DNA of 64,000 nt from Bacteroidota bacterium (GTDB lineage Bacteria; Bacteroidota; Bacteroidia; UBA7662; CANHCV01). The notes below the pieces were generated by a model that made no database searches, was not told the DNA's origin, and was given only the letters and a program-made list of their open reading frames with translations. Numbering within the stretch: position 1 is the stretch's first letter; each line of letters opens with the position of its first letter. Shown here piece after piece: positions 9,073 through 17,499 of this stretch. Location: NCBI GenBank assembly GCA_947501265.1, contig CANMVY010000011.1:22042-86041 (forward strand). The letters run 5' to 3'. The position numbers were made by a program, and so were the translations under genes.

Positions 9073-10485
9073 TTAATTCAGGAGAGATGCCGCAGCAAAC
9101 AACCCCGGCTCATCGAACAAACGACCAATCAGCTGCATGCCCATGGGAAGTTGATTGGATGCGGTTCCCGCAGGAACACTAATGGCTGGATGGCCCGTTA
9201 AATTCGCCGCTGCCGTGAAAATATCTTCCAAATACATTTCAATGGGATCGGTACTTTTTGCACCGAACTGAAACGGGAAAGAAGGAGTGGATGGCAATAA
9301 AACCACGTCGTATTCTTTCAAAATTTCTTCCATGGAATCGCGCAAAACACGACGAACTTTTTGGGCTTTGCTGTAATAAGCATCGTAATACCCTTCGCTT
9401 AACACAAACGTTCCCAACATGATGCGTCGTTTTACCTCCCGACCAAAACCCAAAGAGCGGGTTTTCTTGTACATTTCTTCCAAGTCTTTTGCGTTTTCGT
9501 AACGATAACCGTAGGTCACTCCGTTGTAACGACTTAAATTGGATGACGCTTCGGCCGTAGTTAAAACGTAATACGTTGGAATACAATAATCGATGTAAGG
9601 GAAAGATACTTCTTCTACCACGTGTCCGGCAGCAAGCAATGATTCAATTTTTCTTTCGAAAACAGCTTTGATTTCAGGGTGGAGACCCTCAGAATTTCTT
9701 ACTTCTTTGATGATGGCGAAGCGTTTTTTTCCTGTTTCGGCTGGAATTTGCATGTTGGGCACCGGTCTTTCAGAAGCCGTCGCATCAAATTCGTCGGAGC
9801 CGGAAATGATTTCGGTCATCAAAGCCAAATCCTCCAACGAGCGGGCAAACGGCCCAGCTTGGTCGAAAGAAGAAGCAAACGCCACCAAACCGTGTCGGGA
9901 AACGCGGCCATAAGTGGGTTTCATTCCATAAATTCCACAATAGGCCGCGGGTTGGCGGATGGAACCTCCGGTGTCGGTTCCGATGGAAGCATGGCAAAGG
10001 TTGGCTGCAACAGCCGCGGCGGAGCCGCCGGAGGAACCTCCTGGTACACGTGAAACATCCAACGGATTTTTTACGGATCCGTAAAATGACGTTTCGTTGG
10101 AAGAACCCATCGCAAATTCGTCGCAATTGGTACGACCGATGATGATGGCATCTTCGTTCAAAAGGTTTTGAGTTACGGTGGCCGAAAACAAGGATTGAAA
10201 TCCTTGAAGGATTTTAGAAGAGGCGGTTAATTCATGGCCTTCGTAGGCAACGTTGTCTTTCAATCCAACGATCAAACCGGCCAACCGACCGGCCTTTCCG
10301 GCTTGGATTTTTTCGTCCAACGCTTTTGCTTTTTCGAGTGCTTCTTCAGCAAATACCTCGATAAAAGCATTTAAATGTTGATTTTGATCAATCCGCTCCA
10401 AATACGCCGATACCAGCGCCGCACACGTGATGTCTCCGGCTTTCAAATCGTGCTGGATATCGGTTAACTTCCGATATTCCTTCAC
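9073..10485 (-). CDS. gatA: Asp/Glu-tRNA amidotransferase subunit A
   Basis: 470-residue amidase-signature enzyme; it hydrolyses glutamine and hands ammonia to GatB for transamidation of mischarged tRNA. The Ser-cisSer-Lys triad is visible: Lys76 (GLKDN), Ser151 (GGSSGG) and Ser175 (TDTGGSIRQPA), each three positions before the residues in Staphylococcus GatA. Length is normal and the C-terminus (IGRLFDEPGLFAAASLL) is typical. It starts 4 nt after tatA ends, so the two are cotranscribed, and it ends just before a terminator. gatC is in a separate operon and gatB is not in this window. Confidence 0.96.
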   Translation of the reverse strand: MKEYRKLTDIQHDLKAGDITCAALVSAYLERIDQNQHLNAFIEVFAEEALEKAKALDEKIQAGKAGRLAGLIVGLKDNVAYEGHELTASSKILQGFQSLFSATVTQNLLNEDAIIIGRTNCDEFAMGSSNETSFYGSVKNPLDVSRVPGGSSGGSAAAVAANLCHASIGTDTGGSIRQPAAYCGIYGMKPTYGRVSRHGLVAFASSFDQAGPFARSLEDLALMTEIISGSDEFDATASERPVPNMQIPAETGKKRFAIIKEVRNSEGLHPEIKAVFERKIESLLAAGHVVEEVSFPYIDYCIPTYYVLTTAEASSNLSRYNGVTYGYRYENAKDLEEMYKKTRSLGFGREVKRRIMLGTFVLSEGYYDAYYSKAQKVRRVLRDSMEEILKEYDVVLLPSTPSFPFQFGAKSTDPIEMYLEDIFTAAANLTGHPAISVPAGTASNQLPMGMQLIGRLFDEPGLFAAASLLN

Positions 10486-10489
10486 GCGA

Positions 10490-10699
10490 TTACGGTTTAT
10501 TGGTGGTGTCTTTTACTTCGTTGATTTCTTTCTCAACTTCGTTTTTTACGCCAGCAGCAGCATCCTTAAATTCACGAACACCACGGCCAAGACCGCGTGC
10601 TAATTCTGGAAGCTTTTTACCACCGAAAAACAAAAGAACAATCACCAAGATGATAATCCAGTCAGAAGGCTGGTTAAGGAAAAGGGGCGTGAAATTCAT
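10490..10699 (-). CDS. tatA: Sec-independent protein translocase TatA/E
   Basis: 69 residues. One N-terminal membrane helix (WIIILVIVLLFFGGKKLPEL) is followed by an amphipathic helix (ARGLGRGVREFKDA) and a charged tail, the standard TatA layout. TatA oligomers form the pore for folded twin-arginine substrates. The helix is preceded by an unusually long 13-residue N-terminal segment. tatC is not in the window. A TACCTTTG promoter element lies 17 nt upstream, so it may be transcribed apart from lspA. Confidence 0.93.
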   Translation of the reverse strand: MNFTPLFLNQPSDWIIILVIVLLFFGGKKLPELARGLGRGVREFKDAAAGVKNEVEKEINEVKDTTNKP

Positions 10700-10715
10700 A
10701 GCCTTAATTTTTTTT

Positions 10716-10723
10716 CAAAGGTA
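10716..10723 (-). promoter_or_regulatory. Promoter -7 element upstream of tatA-gatA
   Basis: TACCTTTG on the minus strand, an exact match to TAnnTTTG, 17 nt before the tatA start. No TTG is found at the usual -33 distance. Confidence 0.45.
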
Positions 10724-10740
10724 CATGGTTTTTTTTTGTT

Positions 10741-11376
10741 TCAGTTCGCCTCTTTTTCTGATTTTTGTTGGTTTTCAAGAGGGTTTTTTTCTGGGAAAAA
10801 CCTTTTCTGAAACAAGAACATCAACCCAATTCCTACGCTAATGGCAGAATCGGCAATGTTAAACACGGGTTCAAAAAACTCAAAGTATTCTCCTCCTTTG
10901 AAAGGAACCCATTCGGGCAAAATACCCTGATAAAGTGGGAAATAGATCATATCGATAACTTTTCCGTAACCAAATGGAAAGAGAATGCCCCCTTCTCCTA
11001 CGGCGTTATCGAACCAAAATCCGTAGAAAAAACTGTCGAGAATATTGCCAACAGCTCCAGCGAAAATAAGTGCATAGCACCAAACGGCTCCTTTTGTTGC
11101 GCCCAAACGAATTTGCTTGAGAAAATACCACGCCAGGGCGCTGGATAAAATCACTCGGAAAACGGTCAAAAACAGCTTTCCGCTTTCGCCACCGAGGGTA
11201 ATTCCAAAAGCCATACCCGGATTTTCTACGTAATGCAAACGGAACCAGTGGCCCAAAACCAACATTTCTGTTTCTTCCCGCAGAACAAAATAACTCCAAA
11301 TTTTGGTAGCTTGATCGACCAACAAAACACCCAAAACGATGAAAATGGCCAATTGAACGGATTTGTTTTTAAGCAT
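10741..11376 (-). CDS. lspA: Lipoprotein signal peptidase (signal peptidase II)
   Basis: 211 residues with four membrane segments. It cleaves prolipoprotein signal peptides after lipid attachment. The two catalytic aspartates are Asp114 (GNILDS) and Asp176 (FNIADSAISVG). The protein is about 45 residues longer than the E. coli enzyme, mainly from an insert between the two aspartates (FPFGYGKVIDMIYFPLYQG and following), which is typical of Bacteroidota LspA. It starts 14 nt after acpH ends. At least two likely lipoprotein substrates are encoded in the window (11926-12843 and 57756-59150). Confidence 0.95.
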   Translation of the reverse strand: MLKNKSVQLAIFIVLGVLLVDQATKIWSYFVLREETEMLVLGHWFRLHYVENPGMAFGITLGGESGKLFLTVFRVILSSALAWYFLKQIRLGATKGAVWCYALIFAGAVGNILDSFFYGFWFDNAVGEGGILFPFGYGKVIDMIYFPLYQGILPEWVPFKGGEYFEFFEPVFNIADSAISVGIGLMFLFQKRFFPEKNPLENQQKSEKEAN

Positions 11377-11390
11377 AAGACCGAAAAAAA

Positions 11391-11960
11391 TTAAAATTTA
11401 AGTTGTAAAACATCGGGATAAAACTGAAGAAATGCCGCTTCTAATTCTGTGCGATGCTGTTGCAAAAATAAGACTCCCTTTGATTCAAAATAGTTTTCAA
11501 ACTTGGCTCTTCTTCCTAAACCTTTCATGGCTTTTTGCATTCCCTCATCAAATTGATAATGGAAAAGCCAATTTTCCCAAACCATATAAGGCAATACCGA
11601 TTTTGCTCTGGAAGGGAGTAAATGAAAGTAATCGTGGAAGTTTTTAAAAACCAATTCCGTAAAAGGATGTAATTCCGAATCGTGATATCGATTCCAGTGT
11701 TTTCCCAAAAAATGATCCAAATACAAATCGATCAGCACTGGAGAATACTTTCCGAAAACGGGCTGAAGCATTTTCTTTGAATCAAGAATTACCGGATGTT
11801 GATCCGTAAAAGCATCGATAGAACGGTGGAATTCTATTCCCTTTCTCACCATTTCGGGTAAATGGCGGGGTTTTTCACCTCTCAAAAAATCGGCAATAAA
11901 ATTCCCGATTTGAATTTCGGGATGGTTACCGCTTAATGCTTGATGGGCTAAAAAATTCAT
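11391..11960 (-). CDS. Acyl carrier protein phosphodiesterase-like protein
   Basis: 189 residues matching the AcpH (DUF479) family: MNFLAHQALSG start, GNFIADFLRG, the EFHRSIDAFTDQHP motif with conserved His/Asp, and YLDHFLGKHW. The E. coli family member removes 4'-phosphopantetheine from ACP. In Bacteroidota the family is common but the reaction is less tested, so ACP remodelling is a family-based inference. The start overlaps the lipoprotein gene by 35 nt. acpP itself is at 57307-57543, far away. Confidence 0.88.
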   Translation of the reverse strand: MNFLAHQALSGNHPEIQIGNFIADFLRGEKPRHLPEMVRKGIEFHRSIDAFTDQHPVILDSKKMLQPVFGKYSPVLIDLYLDHFLGKHWNRYHDSELHPFTELVFKNFHDYFHLLPSRAKSVLPYMVWENWLFHYQFDEGMQKAMKGLGRRAKFENYFESKGVLFLQQHRTELEAAFLQFYPDVLQLKF

Positions 11961-12843
11961 CGATTTTAAGGGTGTTCTCTTGCTTTTTTATTTCTAATGG
12001 AAAAATTAAAAACGATTGGTTGGACGTATAATATCCAAACGTTGTTTTACCAGAAACGGCAGGAAATTGTTTGTTTTCCATTGATCTGCAAGTAAACCAC
12101 TTGCCTTCTCGAAACTCGTAAAGTTTACCGTTCATTTTCTCTAACGATACCACATTGATTTTAGCATCCAACAAAGAATCTACGCCAAAAATCTTTTCAT
12201 CGCCAAAAGGATAGCCCACTTGAATTTCAATAGAAGGACCGGATACAGAAACAAATTTTGATAGCGTGTCTCCGAATTCTTTCCTTGCAATTTTGGAAGA
12301 AGCGCCTTGATAAGAAATATTCCTGAATAGCACAGAACCTTTCTTCTCTATTTTCTTTTTTCGCAGGAGATGACCAAGGGAATCTGAAATTTCCAACCAA
12401 AACGGAAATGCATCAACAGGATCTAAGAACGAAGAAATCGAAATGGAAATAGAATCTTTGGAGAGTTTGTTTTGAGGATCAATAGGTAGGGTTTCTACTG
12501 TAGAAGGGTTTTGGTTGTTCACATCTCGAACGGCATCGGACCAATCGATGATTCCGGGAAAAAATAAACTGGAATCGAATTCCAATTGAAGCGTTTGTTG
12601 ATGTACAACCGCTTTACTTGGTTTAAATCCACCTGGAAAGAAATATATGTTGGAGCTTGGCTTCAATTCAATGTTCTCATCAAATTGAACTTTAAACCGA
12701 TAACTCTTTTTATTTGAAGAAGAGTCGATGGAAAATCCGCGTAATTGCGGACCTTTTAAATCGGGCGGCCCTCCGGTAGGAGGAACGACGTTAGCACAGG
12801 CTGCAAAAAAGCAAACAAAGATTAAACCAACAATAGGTCTCAT
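11926..12843 (-). CDS. Lipoprotein with Ig-like (Big_5) N-terminal domain
   Basis: 305 residues. A lipoprotein signal ends in FFAAC with Cys16 as lipid site, followed by the family hallmark VVPPTGGPPD and a Big_5-like strand region (KVQFDENIELKPSSNIYFFP). The usual Bacteroidota family members are about 500 residues, so this is a short version; the C-terminal half looks divergent. Anchored in the outer or inner membrane facing the periplasm; function not known. It overlaps both neighbours: ATGA with the methyltransferase upstream and 35 nt with acpH downstream. Confidence 0.8.
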   Translation of the reverse strand: MRPIVGLIFVCFFAACANVVPPTGGPPDLKGPQLRGFSIDSSSNKKSYRFKVQFDENIELKPSSNIYFFPGGFKPSKAVVHQQTLQLEFDSSLFFPGIIDWSDAVRDVNNQNPSTVETLPIDPQNKLSKDSISISISSFLDPVDAFPFWLEISDSLGHLLRKKKIEKKGSVLFRNISYQGASSKIARKEFGDTLSKFVSVSGPSIEIQVGYPFGDEKIFGVDSLLDAKINVVSLEKMNGKLYEFREGKWFTCRSMENKQFPAVSGKTTFGYYTSNQSFLIFPLEIKKQENTLKIDEFFSPSSIKR

Positions 12844-13724
12844 TTCTTTTGGAAAATGTAGATCACGGATGATGTTTTTCCGGGATTATTCCGGGCTTTC
12901 CAATTGCTAAGTAAACCATTTTTAAACGCTCGAATGGGGTTCATCTTACCTGTTCTGTGTTTTTCAGAAAGCAAACTAACGTAAAACGAATCGAAGGGCA
13001 TTCCCTTCATTTTTAATAACTTAAATCCTTCCGATTCAAGTAACTGTTGCAAGGTTTTAGGAGTGAAATGCCACAAGTGTCGAGGTACATCGTATCCAGC
13101 CCAAAGAGGACCATAGATTTCTGCATCCAAACTGCCGCAATTGGGTACAGCGATAACCAAATGCCCTTGATCATTGAGAATGGAGTGAAACTTTGATAGC
13201 GTTTCGCGCAAGTTAGAAACGTGTTCTAACACGTGCCACAACGAAATGATGCTAGCAGAATTATCGGAAATACTAGGAAATTCCTCGAGAGAAAGCACAT
13301 TCAATTGGTGGTTCTTAATCGCTTGCTTTCGGGCAAACTCGCTGGGTTCTACACCAAGAACCGTTCGTTCGTGCTTTTGAACATATCCCAAAAATTCACC
13401 TGTTCCACACCCATAATCGAGAACCAATCCGTTGGAATTCAAACCATTAATCAATTTAAATTTAGATTCTATCGCATGATACCTAACCATTTGATAAATT
13501 CGATTGAATATTCCTTTTTGATTATTGCTATGAGAAATATAGTCATTTGACTCGTAATACTTTCCTAGTTGATCGTCGTTCGGGCGTGGATTCGTAAGGG
13601 TAAAAGAACACTGATTACACGTTTGAACCTGAAATGTTTCTTGGGTTGTGGTATGGTCAATGCAAGAAAAGGCATTCTTTACGTTTTCAGAATTGCAAAC
13701 GGGACAGTGGGACAAGGTATGCAT
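12840..13724 (-). CDS. Class I SAM-dependent methyltransferase with N-terminal zinc ribbon
   Basis: 294 residues. Cys7-x2-Cys10 and Cys36-x2-Cys39 make an N-terminal zinc ribbon. The SAM-binding motif LDYGCGTGEF starts near residue 102, motif II is LGVEPSEFA, and the post-motif SLWHVLEHVSNL is followed by VPNCGSLDAEIYGPLWAGYDV. This is the layout of Methyltransf_23-type enzymes with C-terminal YDVPRHLWHF, often linked to small-molecule or cell-surface sugar methylation. The substrate cannot be read from sequence. It begins 11 nt after mnmG ends and is cotranscribed. Confidence 0.88.
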   Translation of the reverse strand: MHTLSHCPVCNSENVKNAFSCIDHTTTQETFQVQTCNQCSFTLTNPRPNDDQLGKYYESNDYISHSNNQKGIFNRIYQMVRYHAIESKFKLINGLNSNGLVLDYGCGTGEFLGYVQKHERTVLGVEPSEFARKQAIKNHQLNVLSLEEFPSISDNSASIISLWHVLEHVSNLRETLSKFHSILNDQGHLVIAVPNCGSLDAEIYGPLWAGYDVPRHLWHFTPKTLQQLLESEGFKLLKMKGMPFDSFYVSLLSEKHRTGKMNPIRAFKNGLLSNWKARNNPGKTSSVIYIFQKK

Positions 13725-13735
13725 AACTGTAGGAA

Positions 13736-15598
13736 TTATTTGGTCAAATATACCATTAAAATGGAGATGTCTGAAGCGGAAACCCCACTAATTCGGCTTG
13801 CCTGGCCCAAATTTTGGGGTTGGATGTTCTTTAGTTTTTCTTTGGCTTCGGAAGATATGGAAGAAACGCGTTCATAATCAAAATCGGGACGAATGACAAT
13901 ATCTTCCAAGTTTTTCATTTTTTCTGCTACAACATGTTCCCGTTCGATGTAGGCTGCATATTTAAATCCTATTTCAACTTGTTCTAAAACTTCATCATCA
14001 AATTTGAGGGTTTCGAAGTATTGAGGAATCGCAATGAGCAACTCTTTGATCTGAACCTGGGGACGCAAAATGATTTGCGACAGTCGTGTTTTTTGAGGAA
14101 TTGGAGCTGTATCTAATGAAACGAGGTAGGGATTAATATCTTCTGGAACTAGGGATGTTTCTGTAAAAAACTGAATCATCTGCTGGGTCATCTGTTGTTT
14201 CTCCATTACCCGATTCCACCTATTTTCCGGCAATAAACCTATTTCAAATCCGCATTTTGAAAGGCGAATATCTGCATTATCTTGTCTCAACAAAATGCGG
14301 TATTCAGCTCTAGAAGTGAACATTCTATACGGTTCGTCGGTTCCCTTATTTACCAAATCGTCGATCAAAACTCCAATGTACGCTTCGTTTCTAGAGAGAA
14401 TGATTGGCGTTTCATTATTAATTTTTCGAACCGCATTAATCCCTGCCATTAATCCCTGGCAAGCGGCTTCTTCGTATCCTGTAGTCCCATTGATTTGTCC
14501 TGCAAAATACAAGTTCGAAATTCTTTTCGTTTCCAAAGACGGAAACAATTGAGTTGGCGGAAAAAAATCGTATTCAATGGCATAACCCGGCCTAAAAACT
14601 TTTACGTTTTCGAATCCTGGTATTTTTTTTAGGGCATCGTATTGAACGTTTTCGGGCAAAGAAGTAGAAAAGCCGTTCACGTACATTTCCACGGTATCGG
14701 CTCCTTCTGGTTCAACAAAAATTTGATGCCTTTCTCGTTCGGCGAATCGATTGATTTTATCTTCAATGGAAGGACAATATCGAGGTCCCAATCCTTGGAT
14801 ACGTCCTTGGTACATGGGAGATTGGTCAAAACCTGTTTTTAGAATATCGTGAACTTCTTGATTGGTGTAAGTAATGAAGCAAGGCAATTGGTTTTGAACG
14901 GGAAGAATCTTTGTATCGTAGGAAAATTTCGATGGATTTTCATCGCCGTTTTGAACTTCCATTTTTGAATAGTCTAAAGAACGACCATCAACACGAGGGG
15001 GAGTGCCGGTTTTCATTCGTCCAGCAGTGAATCCTAGAGAAACCAATTGTTCTGTAATTCCTTTTGCTGCAGCTTCACCGGTTCGTCCGCCGCCGAATTG
15101 TTTTTCTCCGATGTGAATTTTTCCGTTTAAAAATGTACCGTTGGTTAGAATAACGGCCTTTGCATAAAAGGAGATTCCCATGGCAGTGATCACTCCTTTT
15201 ACGGTATGATCATCGATGATCAATTCAGAAACCATTTCTTGCCAAAAATCTACATTGGGAATCGATTCTAATTTTTTTCTCCATTCCCAAGCAAATTTAT
15301 GCCGATCGCTTTGAGCTCTTGGGCTCCACATGGCTGCACCTTTGGATCGATTCAGCATTCGAAATTGTAACGTTGTTTTATCGGTTATTTCCGCTGAAAA
15401 ACCACCCAATGCATCAATTTCTCTTAAAATTTGTCCTTTTGCAACTCCTCCCATGGCAGGATTGCAGCTCATTTGTGCAATGGTTTGCATATTCATGGTT
15501 ATCAGCAAAACGCTTTTTCCCATGCATGCTGCAGATGCTGCAGCTTCACAACCAGCGTGGCCCGCACCCACAACGATGATATCGTAATTCTTCTGCAT
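13736..15598 (-). CDS. mnmG: tRNA uridine-5-carboxymethylaminomethyl modification enzyme MnmG (GidA)
   Basis: 620 residues, normal length. With MnmE it installs the cmnm5 group at wobble U34 of certain tRNAs using FAD, NADH and methylene-THF. Visible features are the FAD-binding [12 protein letters not shown] at residues 9-20, [12 protein letters not shown] with the active-site cysteine, the second cysteine region near YCPSIEDKI, and [25 protein letters not shown]. In many bacteria this gene (gidA) lies beside oriC; here it is next to a parS pair and 1.1 kb from a DnaA-box cluster. The ybeY stop is 8 nt upstream. Confidence 0.97.
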   Translation of the reverse strand: MQKNYDIIVVGAGHAGCEAAASAACMGKSVLLITMNMQTIAQMSCNPAMGGVAKGQILREIDALGGFSAEITDKTTLQFRMLNRSKGAAMWSPRAQSDRHKFAWEWRKKLESIPNVDFWQEMVSELIIDDHTVKGVITAMGISFYAKAVILTNGTFLNGKIHIGEKQFGGGRTGEAAAKGITEQLVSLGFTAGRMKTGTPPRVDGRSLDYSKMEVQNGDENPSKFSYDTKILPVQNQLPCFITYTNQEVHDILKTGFDQSPMYQGRIQGLGPRYCPSIEDKINRFAERERHQIFVEPEGADTVEMYVNGFSTSLPENVQYDALKKIPGFENVKVFRPGYAIEYDFFPPTQLFPSLETKRISNLYFAGQINGTTGYEEAACQGLMAGINAVRKINNETPIILSRNEAYIGVLIDDLVNKGTDEPYRMFTSRAEYRILLRQDNADIRLSKCGFEIGLLPENRWNRVMEKQQMTQQMIQFFTETSLVPEDINPYLVSLDTAPIPQKTRLSQIILRPQVQIKELLIAIPQYFETLKFDDEVLEQVEIGFKYAAYIEREHVVAEKMKNLEDIVIRPDFDYERVSSISSEAKEKLKNIQPQNLGQASRISGVSASDISILMVYLTK

Positions 15599-15606
15599 TG
15601 CTACTC

Positions 15607-16074
15607 TTATTTTGTTCCACGTGGAACGTTTTCTTTATAAACCTCTTTTTCATGTTCCACGTGAAACATAAACATAGCATCCTTTTCTAAGTCACGCATT
15701 TTTTTGGATTCAATTTCTGTTTTATCTCCATAACCAATAAGATGAAGAACACCGTGAATCATGACTCTTTTCAATTCTTCAAAAAAAGAACAGTTATTTA
15801 ATTCGGCATGATCTAAAATTCTTTCAATGCTAATGAATAAATCACCCGAAATTATTCCATCTTCAATATCACTTGGAAAGGTAATGATGTCAGTAAAGTA
15901 ATCGTGATCTAAGTATTGCCGATTAATTTTTAGTAAATAATCGTCGTTACAAAAAATGTAATTCAATTCACCTGCTTTAATGCCGTGTATATTGCATACA
16001 TCTTTGATCCAATTCTTCCAAGAATTTTTTCTTAATAATTGAAAATCAATTTCTTCTGTAAAAAAAAGAATCAT
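15607..16074 (-). CDS. ybeY: Endoribonuclease YbeY (rRNA maturation factor)
   Basis: 155 residues. A single-strand-specific metallo-endoribonuclease acting in 16S rRNA 3' maturation and ribosome quality control. The metal motif is [11 protein letters not shown] (His107, His111, Asp117); the third ligand position of the E. coli motif (His) reads Asp-Lys here, a variant I recall as common in Bacteroidota. [13 protein letters not shown] sequence appears as TDIITFPSD. The last ~18 residues ([19 protein letters not shown]) extend past the domain and are encoded by two parS sites. It starts from a promoter shared back to back with nadD. Confidence 0.93.
   Translation of the reverse strand: MILFFTEEIDFQLLRKNSWKNWIKDVCNIHGIKAGELNYIFCNDDYLLKINRQYLDHDYFTDIITFPSDIEDGIISGDLFISIERILDHAELNNCSFFEELKRVMIHGVLHLIGYGDKTEIESKKMRDLEKDAMFMFHVEHEKEVYKENVPRGTK
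15613..15628. promoter_or_regulatory. parS-like ParB binding site 1
   Basis: The 14-bp core GTTCCACGTGGAAC (15614-15627) is a perfect palindrome; the 16-mer differs from the universal parS consensus TGTTCCACGTGAAACA only at two right-arm positions. It encodes the VPRGT residues near the ybeY stop. Centre-to-centre distance to the second site is 40 bp. Confidence 0.82.
15653..15668. promoter_or_regulatory. parS ParB binding site 2 (exact consensus)
   Basis: TGTTCCACGTGAAACA, a 16/16 match to the chromosomal parS consensus defined in Bacillus. ParB-CTP loads here and spreads to organise the origin region. Chance of an exact 16-mer in 64 kb is negligible. It lies inside the ybeY 3' coding end, about 1.05 kb from the DnaA boxes after nadD. 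Confidence 0.92.
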
Positions 16075-16076
16075 TT

Positions 16077-16108
16077 TTTGGATTTAAGTGACGCATGAAT
16101 TAGGTTTG
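16077..16108 (+). promoter_or_regulatory. Predicted promoter of nadD
   Basis: TTTG (16077-16080), 20-nt gap, TAGGTTTG (16101-16108); a full consensus match. The expected start of transcription is about 15 nt before the nadD ATG. It abuts the ybeY promoter head to head. Confidence 0.65.
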
Positions 16109-16139
16109 CAAAAATATTCTTTTATTCATGAAGCACAAA
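16109..16139 (-). promoter_or_regulatory. Predicted promoter of ybeY-mnmG array
   Basis: On the minus strand TTTG (16139-16136), 19-nt gap, TATTTTTG (16116-16109). Its -33 box lies inside the nadD coding start and its -7 box touches the nadD -7 box, so the two promoters cannot easily be occupied together. Confidence 0.6.
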
Positions 16140-16715
16140 CGAGTTGGATTGTTTTTCGGTTCTTTTAACCCTATTCATAACGGACATTTAATTCTTGCTG
16201 AAATGATTCTTGAAAAAGCTTCACTGGATGAATGTTGGTTTGTTTTATCTCCTCATAATCCTCACAAAAAGAAAAGTAGCCTATTGAACCAAAACGATCG
16301 GTTATTCTTACTACAAGAAGGGCTTGAAAACCATTCTAACTTAAAAATCAATACCATTGAATTTAAGTTACCACAACCGAATTACACGTTTAACACCTTG
16401 GTTCATCTCAAAGAAAAGTATGCTGATGTTCATTTCTATTTAATCATGGGTATGGATAATCTTGAAAATTTCTACCAATGGAAAAACCCTGAAGAAATTC
16501 TAGATGCTGCCAACATTCTGGTTTATCCTCGATTAGGACATTCCATTCCAGATTGGGCGAAGAAAAACCAGAAGGTTTCAATTATTGATACGCCCATCAT
16601 TGAGCTTTCATCAACACTAATTCGTCATCGAGTAAAGGCTGGATTAAATATTTCTGCTTTTGTTCCTGAAGTAGTTGCCCAAATGATCGAAAAAGAGGGT
16701 TTTTACCGTTCATAA
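16128..16715 (+). CDS. nadD: Nicotinate-nucleotide adenylyltransferase
   Basis: 195 residues. Converts nicotinate mononucleotide and ATP to deamido-NAD in NAD synthesis. The nucleotidyltransferase signatures are GSFNPIHNGHL (residues 11-21, the HxGH motif) and SSTLIRHRV (the SxTxxR motif) near the C-terminus. Length is typical. Single gene on the plus strand, divergent from ybeY; the candidate replication origin begins right after its stop. No terminator is visible downstream. Confidence 0.95.
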   Translation: MKHKRVGLFFGSFNPIHNGHLILAEMILEKASLDECWFVLSPHNPHKKKSSLLNQNDRLFLLQEGLENHSNLKINTIEFKLPQPNYTFNTLVHLKEKYADVHFYLIMGMDNLENFYQWKNPEEILDAANILVYPRLGHSIPDWAKKNQKVSIIDTPIIELSSTLIRHRVKAGLNISAFVPEVVAQMIEKEGFYRS

Positions 16716-16718
16716 ACC

Positions 16719-16727
16719 TGTGGATAA
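16719..16727 (-). promoter_or_regulatory. DnaA box (exact TTATCCACA on minus strand)
   Basis: TGTGGATAA on the plus strand, the complement of the consensus DnaA box; starts 4 nt after the nadD stop codon. Confidence 0.7.
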
Positions 16728-16799
16728 ACCGTAGAACTTCCTGTGAATAACTCTTGACTTAATCAACCAACGAGAATTTAAAGGACGGATTAGGTTTAT

Positions 16800-16808
16800 T
16801 TATCCACC
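16800..16808 (+). promoter_or_regulatory. Near-consensus DnaA box
   Basis: TTATCCACC, one mismatch at the last base, in the opposite orientation to the boxes at 16719 and 16742. Confidence 0.45.
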
Positions 16809-17047
16809 ATGGTGTTGAAGAAGCCACCTGTTCTTCACGTGCACTTAACATCTACCCTAAAAGAACTTCTCCATAATACCGTTTTTAACAGTCGTGGAAA
16901 ACTTCGTTAACTCACTCACTATTTGAATTTTAAAGTGCTCTTTTTTCTGCCAAAATCTTAAAAACGAGAAATCAAAAGAAAACGCAACCAACTTTTCCCC
17001 GTTTCCACAGCCTTAATAATAAGTACTTTCTTTTTAAATAAAGAAGA

Positions 17048-17416
17048 TTAATGGGGTGTTGATGTTGAATAATGAATGGAATACTCTTCCTGGTTTTCCT
17101 TGATTAAACTCACGTCGAATACTCCGAAATGATTGGCAGAAACGTGGTGAGTGAAGTAAGTAAAATTGTACCCTTTTTGAATGAGGTCCGTTCGTTGAAT
17201 TTTCCGTTGCGTTCTCGTTTGTGCTTTTCTAAAATCTTCAAGAATGAGCCTATTTTTTCGCAATGCTGCCGAAATGGTTTTTAAATCGGGAACCCGTTCA
17301 TTGCGTACGCGGTTGTGGAACATAACGCGGCACTGGTCATCGCAAAATTTCTTATCTACTCTTCCGACCAAATTTTCGTTGCACATCTGGCAACAACGCT
17401 TTTCTTCTGTTTTCAT
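17048..17416 (-). CDS. Small zinc-ribbon protein conserved in Bacteroidota, function unknown
   Basis: 122 residues. An N-terminal four-cysteine ribbon (CQMC at 9-12 and KKFCDDQCR near 23-31) of the type GR.DKKFC..xCR is followed by a basic helical region (NRVRNERVPDLKTISAALRKNRLILEDF) and a variable C-terminus. I recognise it as a common small Bacteroidota protein without known role; the ribbon plus basic helix suggests nucleic acid contact, which is inference. It lies on the far side of the candidate origin and is read toward it. Confidence 0.75.
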   Translation of the reverse strand: MKTEEKRCCQMCNENLVGRVDKKFCDDQCRVMFHNRVRNERVPDLKTISAALRKNRLILEDFRKAQTRTQRKIQRTDLIQKGYNFTYFTHHVSANHFGVFDVSLIKENQEEYSIHYSTSTPH

Positions 17417-17470
17417 GGTTCAATAATTGGTGATTCAAAAATGAAAAGCATTTTTTCTTCAACCAAGAAA

Positions 17471-17479
17471 TGTGGAAAA
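17471..17479 (-). promoter_or_regulatory. Near-consensus DnaA box outside the main cluster
   Basis: TGTGGAAAA on the plus strand, one mismatch to TGTGGATAA, in the 83-bp gap between the zinc-ribbon and GNAT genes. It may belong to the origin region. Confidence 0.3.
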
Positions 17480-17499
17480 TGAAAATTGTTCTGAAAAAA

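Larger units (their letters stand above)
16716..17047. other. Candidate chromosomal replication origin (oriC)
   Basis: A 332-bp stretch with no gene. It holds an exact DnaA box (TGTGGATAA, 16719-16727), a one-mismatch box 23 nt on (TGTGAATAA, 16742-16750), an opposite-strand one-mismatch box (TTATCCACC, 16800-16808) next to the palindrome CACCATGGTG, and two weaker 7/9 matches near 16893 and 17010. The right part (about 16920-17047) is A/T-rich, with TTTTTAAATAAAGAAGATTAA-like sequence at the end, suitable as an unwinding element. parS sites are 1.1 kb away, mnmG is near, and all genes to the left point away. dnaA and parAB are not in the window. The call rests on these motifs; no strand-skew calculation was possible. 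Confidence 0.6.

Noticed and set aside
10042..10057. Third parS-like sequence (14/16) inside gatA
   Set aside because: It encodes the invariant SRVPGG residues of the amidase signature, so codon constraint explains it; two mismatches fall in the left arm.
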